64,000 nucleotides of DNA from Bacillus sp. FJAT-27264 (GCF_001682855.1 NZ_MAQW01000004.1:33554-97553); one strand, 5' to 3'. Positions 43,335 through 51,525 are shown, counted from the first letter of the stretch. Notes: generated by a model from the letters alone, not told the origin. Numbers and translations are program-made.

Positions 43335-43363
43335 ATTATATCACGTATTATATATTTATGCAA
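43335..43363 (-). promoter_or_regulatory. Recurrent promoter/operator module, copy F
   Basis: Minus strand TTGCAT (43358-43363), 17-bp spacer ending TAATACGTGA, TATAAT (43335-43340). GTAATCAACCACCA starts the leader (43315-43328), identical to the parM leader. Confidence 0.82.
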
Positions 43364-43406
43364 TATAAAAAGTTTCCGCAGCCCCGTTCTTGGATCTCTA
43401 ACACAA

Positions 43407-43436
43407 AAGGAGCTTCCCTTTTCAGGGCAGCTCCTT
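43407..43436 (-). terminator. Terminator overlapping a stop codon
   Basis: AAGGAGCTtCCCT pairs with AGGGcAGCTCCTT, with TTTT after it on the minus strand. The stop codon of the 268-aa membrane protein (43422-43424) lies in the loop. Confidence 0.75.
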
Positions 43437-44228
43437 CGTTATTTTGGTGAAAGAGAGTTTAAACTTAATTTGGCGATAGACTGAGAAAGCTTGTAGAAAA
43501 AAATTGGCTGGCGACCAGTCTTGAAGGTTGAATAAATACCTTGTTTTGAGATCCCACTCAAACGTATCAAAAAGAGTTCCGTAATCGTTAAAATCTCCTT
43601 CAAATGTTATTGCCCCGTCCATCGGCCGGATCTGTAGTTTGCTGCGATCCAGCGTTGTAAAGGGAACAACTATCTTAAACGCTCTGGGTGTTCCTTCTGT
43701 AGAATGACTAAACCAGAAAGAGCGGTACTCAGGCTCAATTGATCTCTCAGCATCCGATAGGTGAAACCAGATAAAGCTTTTACCCACATCTTCTGACTGC
43801 ACAGAATAATTTACATCTTGATTAGACTGTGCAATTAAACTAATTTTGCCTGTCTCCTTATACGCCTCAATATCTGCAAGTGATAGATAATCTGTATAAT
43901 GAATCAAGTTAAAGGTCTTGTACTCCTCATACTCGCTATCTGTTAAGGGTCTATTATGATAGTCCACTTTGCGGAGCGCCCACTTGATCCCCAAACCTTG
44001 GATAATAAATATAAGGAACAAATACAACAGTAGAGATAGCCATTGGCCCCATGGATAAAATTTAACCGGCCAAAGATGGGTAGCAAGGACAGACAACACA
44101 GCAGAAATACTAGCAATTGCTATCGTGTAAACGATTTGAGGAAATAAATGAATACATAGGGAGAGATAACCCTTAAGCCCACGGATTCGCTTTTTTCTTC
44201 CTCTCACATTCTGGTTTATTTTCTCCAC
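43422..44228 (-). CDS. Membrane protein with soluble domain
   Basis: A 268-aa protein with a basic start (RGRKKRIRGLKGY) and two N-terminal helices (IVYTIAIASISAVLSVLA; WLSLLLYLFLIFIIQGLG). A cytoplasmic region of about 180 residues of mixed structure follows. No family is recognised. The 45-aa membrane peptide precedes it. Confidence 0.72.
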   Translation of the reverse strand: MEKINQNVRGRKKRIRGLKGYLSLCIHLFPQIVYTIAIASISAVLSVLATHLWPVKFYPWGQWLSLLLYLFLIFIIQGLGIKWALRKVDYHNRPLTDSEYEEYKTFNLIHYTDYLSLADIEAYKETGKISLIAQSNQDVNYSVQSEDVGKSFIWFHLSDAERSIEPEYRSFWFSHSTEGTPRAFKIVVPFTTLDRSKLQIRPMDGAITFEGDFNDYGTLFDTFEWDLKTRYLFNLQDWSPANFFLQAFSVYRQIKFKLSFTKITKELP

Positions 44229-44289
44229 CTACTTTCAAAAATCTATGATAACAAAAAGGGACGCTATTCGCGTCACCTGCTTGATCGGA

Positions 44290-44427
44290 TTACCGTTTAT
44301 TCGCAACTTTCTGGCTTCCGATTTTCCGGCTTTCTTTCTTTCTTTTGTTGTTGTTAACCAACCAAAGTACACCAGTCACGGCTGCAAGTCCCCAAACAAT
44401 AATAAGCACAGTATCAAATGTTTCCAT
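44290..44427 (-). CDS. Small membrane protein
   Basis: A 45-aa ORF: METFDTVLIIVWGLAAVTGV, LWLVNN, then a Lys/Arg-rich tail. GAGGTG precedes the ATG by 8 bases. It has one helix with a strongly basic cytoplasmic end. It lies 61 bp before the 268-aa membrane protein. Confidence 0.65.
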   Translation of the reverse strand: METFDTVLIIVWGLAAVTGVLWLVNNNKRKKESRKIGSQKVANKR

Positions 44428-44552
44428 GTTTATTCACCTCTATCATTTAGATTAATCCGCTAAATTTAGTTTATCACGAAATAGGTATGTATTCAATATT
44501 TTACCTACATAATTAACTGATATAAAAACGCATTATTCTATGCGTGAATAAT

Positions 44553-45128
44553 TTATGCTCGTTGATCTCGCAGCCTACGAAGAATTTTTTTAATAGCGGC
44601 TGCCTGATTCCCTTTTTTAATTTCATCAACGAAATCATTCAGTAAAATTATGTTTAACTCTTCAAAGGTGATAATCTTTGTTCTAAAAATCTGATCGATA
44701 TCTTGTAACAGAATCTCACCACGAAGGACTGATTTTCTGGCGTATCGAATACGGATTTCAACCTCAGAAATATCATTCGGCCTGGATCGCAGCGACCAAT
44801 GGTTAACGTCTACTTGCATCAGATCTTCTGTACTCCGTTTTGCTTCAAGAAGGTTCCGTTTTTCTATCAGTTTTTGCCCCAGCAGCTTTAGGTCCACACC
44901 ACTACGCACTTGATAAAGAAAATCTTCGAACAGCAAGCCCACCAAGTCTGTAATTGTAAAGCCGATATTCGCTCCGGCTAACTCAAGGATATCTTCAATA
45001 AAAGCTTCAGCCCTCAAATATTGATACCAATCAAGTGTAATGCGGATCTCTATTGATTTTTTCCGGAAAATGCTTGTGAAAATCGAAGAGTTCCCTATGA
45101 GCTGCTGATATCGGTTTTCTAATTCCAT
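44553..45128 (-). CDS. Hypothetical protein
   Basis: A 191-aa mostly helical protein (IEDILELAGANIGFTITDLV; FEELNIILLNDFVDEIKKGN), basic at the C-terminus. It is not recognised. It follows the 128-aa gene by 1 bp, so the two are translationally coupled. Confidence 0.72.
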   Translation of the reverse strand: MELENRYQQLIGNSSIFTSIFRKKSIEIRITLDWYQYLRAEAFIEDILELAGANIGFTITDLVGLLFEDFLYQVRSGVDLKLLGQKLIEKRNLLEAKRSTEDLMQVDVNHWSLRSRPNDISEVEIRIRYARKSVLRGEILLQDIDQIFRTKIITFEELNIILLNDFVDEIKKGNQAAAIKKILRRLRDQRA

Positions 45129-45129
45129 T

Positions 45130-45516
45130 TTATCGACTCTCCAAAATTGAATTGATAATCAACCGGTGTACAGTTCTCCTTACAGAAAGGTTCCATTTCA
45201 GACTTAGTTCAAAGACTTGATCATATATAAACATCTTAGGCTTGCAGTGAATATATTGATGGGTATCTCGATATGTAAGATTTGGGACAGGTTTGTACGA
45301 TGCTTGAGCCATTGCTTTATACAGTAACTCAGTTGCAAAATCCGTCTCTGTCATTTGCTTCATACGTGCCTGTCGTCTAATCCAGGAACGTTCTTCAGGG
45401 GTGACGGGGAACTTCACATCATGGATCTTATCTGAGCGGACTTTTCTAGAAGGTTTAGAATTCTTTTTTTCAGTGGGTTTTGAAGATTGACCAAAGATCG
45501 GGTTTAGATTGTTCAT
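45130..45516 (-). CDS. Probable DNA-binding protein, MobC/RHH-like
   Basis: A 128-aa basic protein. A disordered basic start is followed by HDVKFPVTPEERSWIRRQARMKQMTETDFATELL, a strand-helix-helix pattern like MobC/ribbon-helix-helix proteins. A second helical pair ends it (LSVRRTVHRLIINSIL). It may be a plasmid regulator or a second relaxosome-type accessory protein. Coupled to the 191-aa gene. Confidence 0.68.
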   Translation of the reverse strand: MNNLNPIFGQSSKPTEKKNSKPSRKVRSDKIHDVKFPVTPEERSWIRRQARMKQMTETDFATELLYKAMAQASYKPVPNLTYRDTHQYIHCKPKMFIYDQVFELSLKWNLSVRRTVHRLIINSILESR

Positions 45517-45590
45517 ATAGGACCATCCTCTTTAGCTCTAGGGCCATTTTTCCAATTGTTAGTCCAGTCTATGCTTCAATAGAAAAAAAT

Positions 45591-45680
45591 ATGCTAGAAA
45601 GAAAACTAGGAGGTTTAGATCCCACAACTTCTGGTAAGACTAAGAACATGAAGGATTATAACGGGGGGATCAGGGAATGA
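45591..45680 (+). CDS. Tiny plus-strand ORF 1
   Basis: A 29-aa ORF (MLERKLGGLDPTTSGKTKNM then KDYNGGIRE) on the plus strand, with a weak ribosome site. Its stop overlaps the start of the next ORF (ATGA), which argues for a real coupled pair. No family. Confidence 0.4.
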   Translation: MLERKLGGLDPTTSGKTKNMKDYNGGIRE

Positions 45681-45793
45681 AACGAGAAAAATCATCTACA
45701 GTAGATAAAGCATTGGCACAGCAGCTAATTTGGCTTTCAAAAAAATCCGCAAAGAAGCATGGACTACATATAGTCTCGATAAAGGGAAAGTAA
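45677..45793 (+). CDS. Tiny plus-strand ORF 2
   Basis: A 38-aa basic peptide (MKREKSSTVDKALAQQLIWL then SKKSAKKHG...), preceded by GGGGGGATCAGGG and followed within 1 bp by a perfect terminator. It is one of the very few plus-strand coding candidates. It may be a small regulator, or a leftover of inserted DNA. Confidence 0.45.
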   Translation: MKREKSSTVDKALAQQLIWLSKKSAKKHGLHIVSIKGK

Positions 45794-45821
45794 AAAGACG
45801 CTTAATATGTTAAGCGTCTTT
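45794..45821. terminator. Bidirectional terminator
   Basis: AAAGACGCTTAA (45794-45805) pairs perfectly with TTAAGCGTCTTT (45810-45821), loop TATG. It terminates the plus-strand ORF pair and, from the other side, the 103-aa membrane gene. Confidence 0.85.
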
Positions 45822-45858
45822 AGCTAATTTTCTAATCTTCAGTTTTTAAAAATAGACA

Positions 45859-46170
45859 TTAAAGTTTCTCGTCTAAATTTGTAGATTCATAATTTTCTTT
45901 CATACGTTCAAATGTTACAATACGAATTTCACCTTTAAATCGAAGCATAACAATTATTGATACAGCCATCGTTATTATCAGTGAAGCCCAAGCAGCTATT
46001 GAAAAAACATACGTTAGTGCTATGCAAAAGAGAAGCGATAAGCCAATTAACAAGGACACTCCTTTTGACCAAAAGTGATAGAAGAATGAGGTCCGGACAG
46101 GAAACAATCCTTGCTCACAAGCAAAAATTTCAATCTCTTTTTCATGTTTCCAACGCTCTTTTATACTCAT
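45859..46170 (-). CDS. Two-helix membrane protein
   Basis: A 103-aa protein: a basic start, helices VSLLIGLSLLFCIALTYVFS and WASLIITMAVSIIVML, then a charged tail. No family. Confidence 0.7.
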   Translation of the reverse strand: MSIKERWKHEKEIEIFACEQGLFPVRTSFFYHFWSKGVSLLIGLSLLFCIALTYVFSIAAWASLIITMAVSIIVMLRFKGEIRIVTFERMKENYESTNLDEKL

Positions 46171-46308
46171 TTTCCAACCTCCTTATGCGTTGTTATGGTC
46201 GGAATAGTTATTACTTTAAATTGATGGCTAAATGAAAACGTTAGTTCTAAGGTTCCGACTTATCCTGTAAAAAAAGGCTATTCGGATTATGTGGTGGAAT
46301 GATGCAAT

Positions 46309-46797
46309 TTAATTTCCAAATTCATCGTGCCTATTGCTCTTCCAATGTGTAGGATCGGATATTTCTGCTAGAAAGCTTTTTAACTTATATTCATCTTCAA
46401 GTGTTGCATAACATCCGTTTTTTGTAAGTGTCAAAAGGAACTGAGTTATTCTGTCTGGTATAGAGATATAATCCGATCGTGTCATGAAATATCCCGTCAA
46501 TTCATTGCATGATATAGAAATGGTTTCAATGTATTTCCTACTTTGTATCCCAAAAACTTCATATGTTGCAAAGAAATCAACGCCTTTTTCAAGCTTCTTA
46601 CTAGAAGTGCTTTTTAAGTCAAGAAAAATTGGTTCTCCGTGTGGGGATGTTCCGTTATTTTTATGGCTTATATAATCTTTTATGAGATGATTTAATAAAT
46701 CACCAAAGGTAAAGAATGTACAGTGATCTGTCTCGTCTTCATAAAATAACGAACAGCCACTAAAAGCCTCTGTTCTTAGGACTAAGGATGTTTCCAT
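46309..46797 (-). CDS. Hypothetical protein
   Basis: A 162-aa soluble protein, not recognised. LIKDYISHKNNGTSPHGEPI and CYATLEDEYKLKSFLAEISD are notable; no motif suggests a function. It is flanked by short AT-rich spacers. Confidence 0.68.
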   Translation of the reverse strand: METSLVLRTEAFSGCSLFYEDETDHCTFFTFGDLLNHLIKDYISHKNNGTSPHGEPIFLDLKSTSSKKLEKGVDFFATYEVFGIQSRKYIETISISCNELTGYFMTRSDYISIPDRITQFLLTLTKNGCYATLEDEYKLKSFLAEISDPTHWKSNRHDEFGN

Positions 46798-46946
46798 TTT
46801 ATTGTCTCCCCTTGATCATTCTGCTTTCCAGCTATTCCACCATAAAATCCGAATACCCTAAAAAAATAACTCTTCAAAATATTGACGTCCTAATTTTTTA
46901 ATCTTCAGTTGCAGAAGAAAAGTATGTACTTAAAACATCCAATAGG

Positions 46947-47054
46947 CTACCGCAAACGCAAAACAGAATTCAGGAGAATACCGAAGAGGTTTAGAACAAC
47001 CATTGCGGCTACAATAGGTAATAAATCATTCACCAGACTAATCTCATTACTCAT
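46947..47054 (-). CDS. Small membrane protein
   Basis: A 35-aa ORF: MSNEISLVNDLLPIVAAMVV then LNLFGILLNSVLRLR, a single helix. Its ATG overlaps the preceding stop (ATGA), supporting translation. Confidence 0.6.
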   Translation of the reverse strand: MSNEISLVNDLLPIVAAMVVLNLFGILLNSVLRLR

Positions 47055-47341
47055 CCTGCTAAACCCGCAGGCCGTTTTCTTCTAACTTTCAAACAACCCA
47101 CCGTAATAAGAATTAAAACAACAGCCCAATAGACAACTCGAATCCACCAAATTACCGATTCTAGAATTCTGCCATTTAAATCAGTTGTGAAAAATAAAAA
47201 TGAAATGATGTTTGTAATCGGAGCTGTTAGTATATCCCATGATCTTCCTTTTAAAAGCTGCACCAAGACACCTGGGACTATCATAACAACAAGTAGCCAT
47301 GCTGGGCTAAAAATCAAAAAATATCCATATATTCTCCTCAT
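47051..47341 (-). CDS. Two- or three-helix membrane protein
   Basis: A 96-aa protein with helices FLIFSPAWLLVVMIVPGVLV, ITNIISFLFFT and VVYWAVVLILITVGCLK. Coupled to the 35-aa gene. No family. Confidence 0.7.
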   Translation of the reverse strand: MRRIYGYFLIFSPAWLLVVMIVPGVLVQLLKGRSWDILTAPITNIISFLFFTTDLNGRILESVIWWIRVVYWAVVLILITVGCLKVRRKRPAGLAG

Positions 47342-47365
47342 TAAACTCCCTCCAAACCTTTTTTT

Positions 47366-47545
47366 TCATGAAATGTTATTATATTGTCTTATGGCAACCA
47401 GAGCATCATGAATCGTCAGATAGTTTTTACCTTCTTTTAAAGCCGGTGCAATACGGTAGTCCATACAATCGTCTTGTTCTGCTCCGTTCAAAATTTGTAC
47501 GTCATACCCAGACAAAGTGTCCACTGTAACCCATTTCTTTTCCAT
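47366..47545 (-). CDS. Small hypothetical protein
   Basis: A 59-aa protein from the ATG at 47545 (AAGGAG 6 bases upstream): MEKKWVTVDTLSGYDVQILN ... LTIHDALVAIRQYNN. Not recognised. Six GTAAGAT boxes sit directly upstream, so it is first in a unit with the membrane genes after it. Confidence 0.68.
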   Translation of the reverse strand: MEKKWVTVDTLSGYDVQILNGAEQDDCMDYRIAPALKEGKNYLTIHDALVAIRQYNNIS

Positions 47546-47579
47546 GGCATACTCCTTATTCGCTTGATACACATTTTAT

Positions 47580-47658
47580 ATCTTACTAAATATCTTACAA
47601 TTTATCTTACATAAACTTCATTATATATCTTACATTATATCTTACAAGTATATCTTAC
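47580..47658. promoter_or_regulatory. Six GTAAGAT boxes, mostly 12-bp phased
   Basis: ATCTTAC at 47580, 47592, 47604, 47627, 47639 and 47652, all in the same orientation, 12 bp apart within two groups of three. This is the densest array in the window, 35 bp upstream of the 59-aa gene. Confidence 0.82.
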
Positions 47659-47807
47659 TTACCATCCTCCCCTTCCCTCATTTGAATGGAATTTATAGTC
47701 CTCCCTTACTTCTAGGGTCACTTTTCCAGAATTCCATCAAACTCCTTGGACGGGGCAGGGAAGAAGAGGGATACTCTCCTGGCTTGTTTCCTCATTGCAA
47801 GATTAAC

Positions 47808-48407
47808 CTAAAGATGGTCCGTAACTGGGAATATATTCTTTTCACCTCTAAACCAATTTCGAGCTGTCTCTATTGCAGCCTCACTTTTCAACAAAGAAAG
47901 AGTCTCGTTCAATATTACATCAGACGGGTGCATAAATTTTTCAGGCTCAGACACACTTCGGGTAGCATATTCCTGGATGAGTCTAAGCTGAAGATAATCA
48001 TGAGCAATATCAAGTATCTGCTCAAAATACTTTTTACTGTACAATCCAATTTTAGGGATCTCTCTTATAAAAACATCTTCATTGAGGTCTTTCTCACTCC
48101 AGATAACAGACATTCCGACCCCATATTTCATGCCATTAGATTGAATCATCTGAATCAATTCCCATATTGATTGAGAATTAATGACCTTAGTTTGATCACA
48201 TACGAAACAAAGGTGTCCGGTTGAAAACTTCCCATATCCCTTACAAACAGGGCATTCAATGAGTTCTTTGTCTTTCTCAAACAAAACCGTGTTATTTTCG
48301 TCGTCAATCTTAAACAGAACCCCGTCCCCTGCTTTGAGGTTGAGTCGTTCACGAATTTCCTTTGGAATAGTTAGCTGACCTTTACTTGTAATTGTCGACT
48401 TAAACAT
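47808..48407 (-). CDS. AbrB/SpoVT-like DNA-binding regulator with zinc-ribbon insert
   Basis: A 199-aa protein. The N-terminal swapped-hairpin domain is clear (SKGQLTIPKEIRERLNLKAG; LFKIDDENNTVLFEK). It is followed by CPVCKGYGKFSTGHLCFVC, a zinc knuckle, and a helical C-terminal domain of about 120 residues, an unusual extension. A perfect 18-bp inverted repeat covers its ribosome site, indicating autoregulation. It is a candidate master regulator for the recurrent elements on this DNA (inference). Confidence 0.85.
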   Translation of the reverse strand: MFKSTITSKGQLTIPKEIRERLNLKAGDGVLFKIDDENNTVLFEKDKELIECPVCKGYGKFSTGHLCFVCDQTKVINSQSIWELIQMIQSNGMKYGVGMSVIWSEKDLNEDVFIREIPKIGLYSKKYFEQILDIAHDYLQLRLIQEYATRSVSEPEKFMHPSDVILNETLSLLKSEAAIETARNWFRGEKNIFPVTDHL

Positions 48408-48415
48408 ATAACCAA

Positions 48416-48459
48416 CTCCTTACTTTTCCTTACATCCAATAGTAAGGAAAAGTAAGGAG
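48416..48459 (-). promoter_or_regulatory. Perfect 18-bp inverted repeat over the AbrB-like gene's ribosome site
   Basis: CTCCTTACTTTTCCTTAC (48416-48433) and its exact complement (48442-48459), spacer 8. Each arm holds two GTAAGG units separated by AAAA. The SD (AAGGAG), 8 bases before the ATG, is inside the repeat. It could act as an operator, an mRNA hairpin hiding the SD, or both. Confidence 0.82.
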
Positions 48460-48483
48460 AATGTCAATCGAAAATAAAACAAA

Positions 48484-48508
48484 AAGACAGGTCGATTCGA
48501 CCTATCTT
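48484..48508 (-). terminator. Terminator of parMR
   Basis: AAGAcAGGTCGA pairs with TCGACCTaTCTT, followed by TTTTTGTTTT on the minus strand, just after the parR-like stop. Confidence 0.8.
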
Positions 48509-48510
48509 CA

Positions 48511-48954
48511 TTAATCATCTTCATCTTCATCGTTAAAGTTCATAAGACCCTTGACTGCATCCAAAACTCCCTCTTGTATCACACCTTGTTTTTCCTGGAC
48601 TCCATTACCATCCGACAACTCTTCCGGTGTTGAAACTTGCGCTGTCCCGCCGGATTGGGCGACCACCATACCCTTGCGAGACAACTCACTGATGACTTTT
48701 TCGACCAATTGATTTAAATCCAAAGAAGGAGTCTCTGGTTGAGGTACAGGTTGAGGATGAAGCTGGGACTGTGGTGGTTGTTCAACCACCACGCCCCCTA
48801 CCGCCTGACGTATAGCATTAGCTATAAATTCACTGACATCCTCACCTTGCATTTTCTTTGCATTAATTATCGTTATGATGTCCTGACGATCCTTGGTCAA
48901 TCTCAGTTGCGCAAGATCATTTATTACAAACAGCCTTGTGCTTTTTCTACCCAT
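48511..48954 (-). CDS. parR: ParR/StbB-like DNA-binding adaptor
   Basis: A 147-aa protein. The first 55 residues are basic and read as a ribbon-helix-helix (TRLFVINDLAQLRLTKDRQD...VSEFIANAIRQAV). A Pro/Gln-rich linker and an acidic C-terminus (NFNDEDEDD) follow. Position and architecture fit ParR, which binds the centromere and caps ParM filaments through its C-terminus. The start overlaps the parM stop (TAATG). Confidence 0.82.
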   Translation of the reverse strand: MGRKSTRLFVINDLAQLRLTKDRQDIITIINAKKMQGEDVSEFIANAIRQAVGGVVVEQPPQSQLHPQPVPQPETPSLDLNQLVEKVISELSRKGMVVAQSGGTAQVSTPEELSDGNGVQEKQGVIQEGVLDAVKGLMNFNDEDEDD

Positions 48955-50081
48955 TAGGCCACCGCATATCTAGCTCTAGCGGTTTTCCAATAGCCATAAG
49001 CGTTTTGTAGTTGTGGGTCATTTTGATGGTCGTTTTTATCTTTGCGATAGATGAATGTTAAATTGAAATCTCTGGTTTTGAGTTGTTCCCTGAGATATGG
49101 TTCCAGCGCTTTCGCTCCACCACCTACGACCATCCATTCGTCTATGTTATAATTTTTTCTCCATACACGGTCAATGATTTGCACGATCCAACTTGCAAAT
49201 TCATTGAACACCGCATCAAATTCCGATTTCAAATTCACTTCTTTTCCTCGAACCTTCAGAATGTAATTTTCATCCTCGATCCGCTCTGCCAGTTGGTTAC
49301 GTGTAATATCTGCATTATATTTATTGCGGAGTCCTTCGGCAATACGATCTAAATAAGTCGCAATTCCTACATCTTCACCATCCGAAGCGTCTGAGTCCGG
49401 TGTGCCGTTTACAATGACTGGGTAATCCGTTGTGAACGCTCCGATATCCATAATGCCAAATGAACCAGTACGTAGTTCCTCACGAGCAAAACCAGTAGCG
49501 TCTTTATTCAGCATTTGATTAGTAAGAACTGTAACACCTTCCGGTACCACCGTTACATCCTCAATGATTACCTTAACAGTTCTTTCTTTGTTCCCGCCCA
49601 ATATGGTTACATCATATGTACCAAGCAAGCGCTGCTTCATTTTCTTCCGGTATCCCATTTCTTTATTCGTATATTGCCTGATCGGAAGACCGACTACCAT
49701 TTTAAAGCGCCCTTCGTCGTTTTCTTTCGGGACTGAGTTCGCCAGCATAGCTAGTAGCGGAATATGGATGTAAGGATTATCCGCTTTAGCCATCCCAACC
49801 TCAACCTTCGCTTCACCAGCCTTGACAGCTAGGTTTCCTATGAAATAACGTGATTTCTCTTGACCTACTGGCTGGATAACAACATCCAGACCTTCCACTT
49901 CACGAACTTTCTTCACTCTAAGGACGTTTTCAAAAGACAAGTCCTTTCGAACCTCGTCCAATTGACGACGGGAAACCACATTACGAACTGTTACCGGATT
50001 TTCCGGATCAATAACCAATTTAAGATTCTCATTGCCAAGATCGGCTCCGACAGGGCGTGTATATACTGAGCTTGTAGACAT
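48954..50081 (-). CDS. parM: ParM/Alp-family actin-like partition ATPase
   Basis: A 375-aa protein: phosphate-1 motif VGADLGNENLKLVID, phosphate-2 motif GIMDIGAFTTDYPV and adenosine motif WMVVGGGAKALEPYL. It forms filaments that push plasmid copies apart. The SD AGGAGG lies 9 bases before the ATG. The upstream 190 bp hold a promoter and GTAAGAT boxes that could serve as parC. Confidence 0.92.
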   Translation of the reverse strand: MSTSSVYTRPVGADLGNENLKLVIDPENPVTVRNVVSRRQLDEVRKDLSFENVLRVKKVREVEGLDVVIQPVGQEKSRYFIGNLAVKAGEAKVEVGMAKADNPYIHIPLLAMLANSVPKENDEGRFKMVVGLPIRQYTNKEMGYRKKMKQRLLGTYDVTILGGNKERTVKVIIEDVTVVPEGVTVLTNQMLNKDATGFAREELRTGSFGIMDIGAFTTDYPVIVNGTPDSDASDGEDVGIATYLDRIAEGLRNKYNADITRNQLAERIEDENYILKVRGKEVNLKSEFDAVFNEFASWIVQIIDRVWRKNYNIDEWMVVGGGAKALEPYLREQLKTRDFNLTFIYRKDKNDHQNDPQLQNAYGYWKTARARYAVA

Positions 50082-50106
50082 TTAATTACTTCCTCCTAAG
50101 AAAGAT

Positions 50107-50159
50107 TGGTGGTTGATTACTATGTATATAATAATACAACATACATATCTTATATGTCA
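50107..50159 (-). promoter_or_regulatory. parMR promoter and conserved leader
   Basis: Minus strand TGACAT (50154-50159), 17 bp, TATTAT (50131-50136), then GTAATCAACCACCA (50107-50120), the same leader start as copy F. The spacer lacks the TAATACGTGA operator, so control differs. Confidence 0.7.
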
Positions 50160-50243
50160 ATAAAAATATCTTACAGGAAAATTCTTTATAATACAAGGCA
50201 TTTGGGCATACTGTAAGATATATATTTTTGTCGTATGTAAGAT
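50147..50243. repeat. GTAAGAT boxes upstream of parM, candidate parC
   Basis: Exact boxes at 50168-50174, 50213-50219 and 50237-50243, plus ATCTTAT at 50147 overlapping the -35 region. Type II centromeres lie here, but the array is less regular than at 47580. Confidence 0.65.
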
Positions 50244-50253
50244 AATAATCCAT

Positions 50254-50279
50254 AAAAAAAACGGGGATTATCTCCCCGT
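50254..50279 (-). terminator. Terminator of the PemK/MazF-like gene
   Basis: ACGGGGA (50261-50267) pairs with TCCCCGT (50273-50279); seven Ts follow on the minus strand. The stop codon lies within the hairpin. Confidence 0.85.
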
Positions 50280-51314
50280 ACTTGGACCTCTTCTCGGATA
50301 CATCTTCGTCCCTATATCCTTGTCCCTTTTTTGCGTATGCTTCAATATCTTATCGGTAGCTTGAATATCTATAATTCGTTCAATAATATCTTTAACCCCA
50401 AGCGATTCAAGGACACTTAAGTTAACATCCCTCATATTGGCCGGATTTATATTGCCAATCCGATCAGTGATCCAATGTCGGTTTATTGGTTGAATCATGC
50501 TGGTTTGCGCAAAATAGGTTCCTGTAAGAAAGGGATTCTCTTCATCTGTGATAGGAATCGTACTATTAGGGTTTTCCCTTCGATTAGTGGCACCATTCAA
50601 AAGCGGAACGATAAGAACCTGACCATTAGGAACGGTATTATTGAAATGGTTAGTCAGGCAGATTCCTAAATGCTCCCCTTGCAGGGTATGAGCGGACAAT
50701 GGCATCGCTCTTGCCCTACGCGTTAGTGGAAAAAGACATTTGACCACATCACCCCTTCTAAATTGCTGTATACCGCCTTCCAGCGCCGTTCTGGGTAAAG
50801 GTTCCTCTACTGTAGCAGCTACTTCCTTGCGACCGCTTAGAGCCTCTAAGACACGCTTGGTTACATGCTGATCGATATATTGCTCCATATATTTATAAGT
50901 ACCTGTAGAAACCATCACGCCAATATTGATCTGTGTCATATCATTTTGATCTACGCGCCCGATTTTTTCTTTGATCCAACGTCGATCAATGGGTTGAACC
51001 TGATTCGTTTTAGTGAAACTATTATGCTCTAAGTATGGATTGTTCTGAATCTTTAAAGGAATGTATGTAACGAATGGGTCTTTACCGTTCAGGCTTTGGA
51101 TAGTGGAGATTGGGACAACTAGAGCTTGTCCTTTGGGTACATTGGGATTGTTGTGATCCGTTAGCATAACGGCCATATGTTTTCCGTACAAATTATAGTC
51201 CGGCGCAGCAAGAGGTTGTGGTGTCAGCAAGTCTTTTTGAGGAAACTCACACCAGTATACTTCGCCACGCCGAAAATCGTTTATTCCATATAGTCCTTCG
51301 AAATTTTTAATCAC
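50268..51314 (-). CDS. Tandem PemK/MazF-like two-domain protein
   Basis: A 348-aa protein with an internal duplication. Domain 1 (about 15-155) has RRGEVYWCEFP, HMAVMLTDHNN and GQALVVPIS. Domain 2 (about 185-325) has RRGDVVKCLFP, HLGICLTNHFN and GQVLIVPLL. These are the RGDxxxxxFP and GQxLVxP strands of the PemK/MazF fold. Single MazF proteins are about 110 aa mRNA endoribonucleases; a fused pair is unusual and could be a pre-formed dimer. Whether it is toxic is unknown. Confidence 0.78.
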   Translation of the reverse strand: MIKNFEGLYGINDFRRGEVYWCEFPQKDLLTPQPLAAPDYNLYGKHMAVMLTDHNNPNVPKGQALVVPISTIQSLNGKDPFVTYIPLKIQNNPYLEHNSFTKTNQVQPIDRRWIKEKIGRVDQNDMTQINIGVMVSTGTYKYMEQYIDQHVTKRVLEALSGRKEVAATVEEPLPRTALEGGIQQFRRGDVVKCLFPLTRRARAMPLSAHTLQGEHLGICLTNHFNNTVPNGQVLIVPLLNGATNRRENPNSTIPITDEENPFLTGTYFAQTSMIQPINRHWITDRIGNINPANMRDVNLSVLESLGVKDIIERIIDIQATDKILKHTQKRDKDIGTKMYPRRGPSTGR

Positions 51315-51333
51315 GAACGATATTCCCCCTGGG

Positions 51334-51525
51334 TTAAGACTCGCAGAGTTCCTTGCTTATTAATTGATTGAACTCTTCTCGTAAAGATTGGGTTGCAATT
51401 TCCATCGCTTCCTCGTCCCCATTTTCCAAGTCTGATAGACTTACGCCACCTAAACGTTTTTCAAACAAACTAAACGCTCTGCCCAGATCCTCAATTTCAG
51501 ATTGAATCAAAGAAGGATTTTTCAT
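51334..51525 (-). CDS. Small acidic protein next to the PemK/MazF-like gene
   Basis: A 63-aa protein from the ATG at 51525: MKNPSLIQSEIEDLGRAFSL...GDEEAMEIATQSL, acidic and helical. It lies 19 bp before the double-MazF gene, the place and size of an antitoxin, but it has no recognisable DNA-binding part. Confidence 0.68.
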   Translation of the reverse strand: MKNPSLIQSEIEDLGRAFSLFEKRLGGVSLSDLENGDEEAMEIATQSLREEFNQLISKELCES

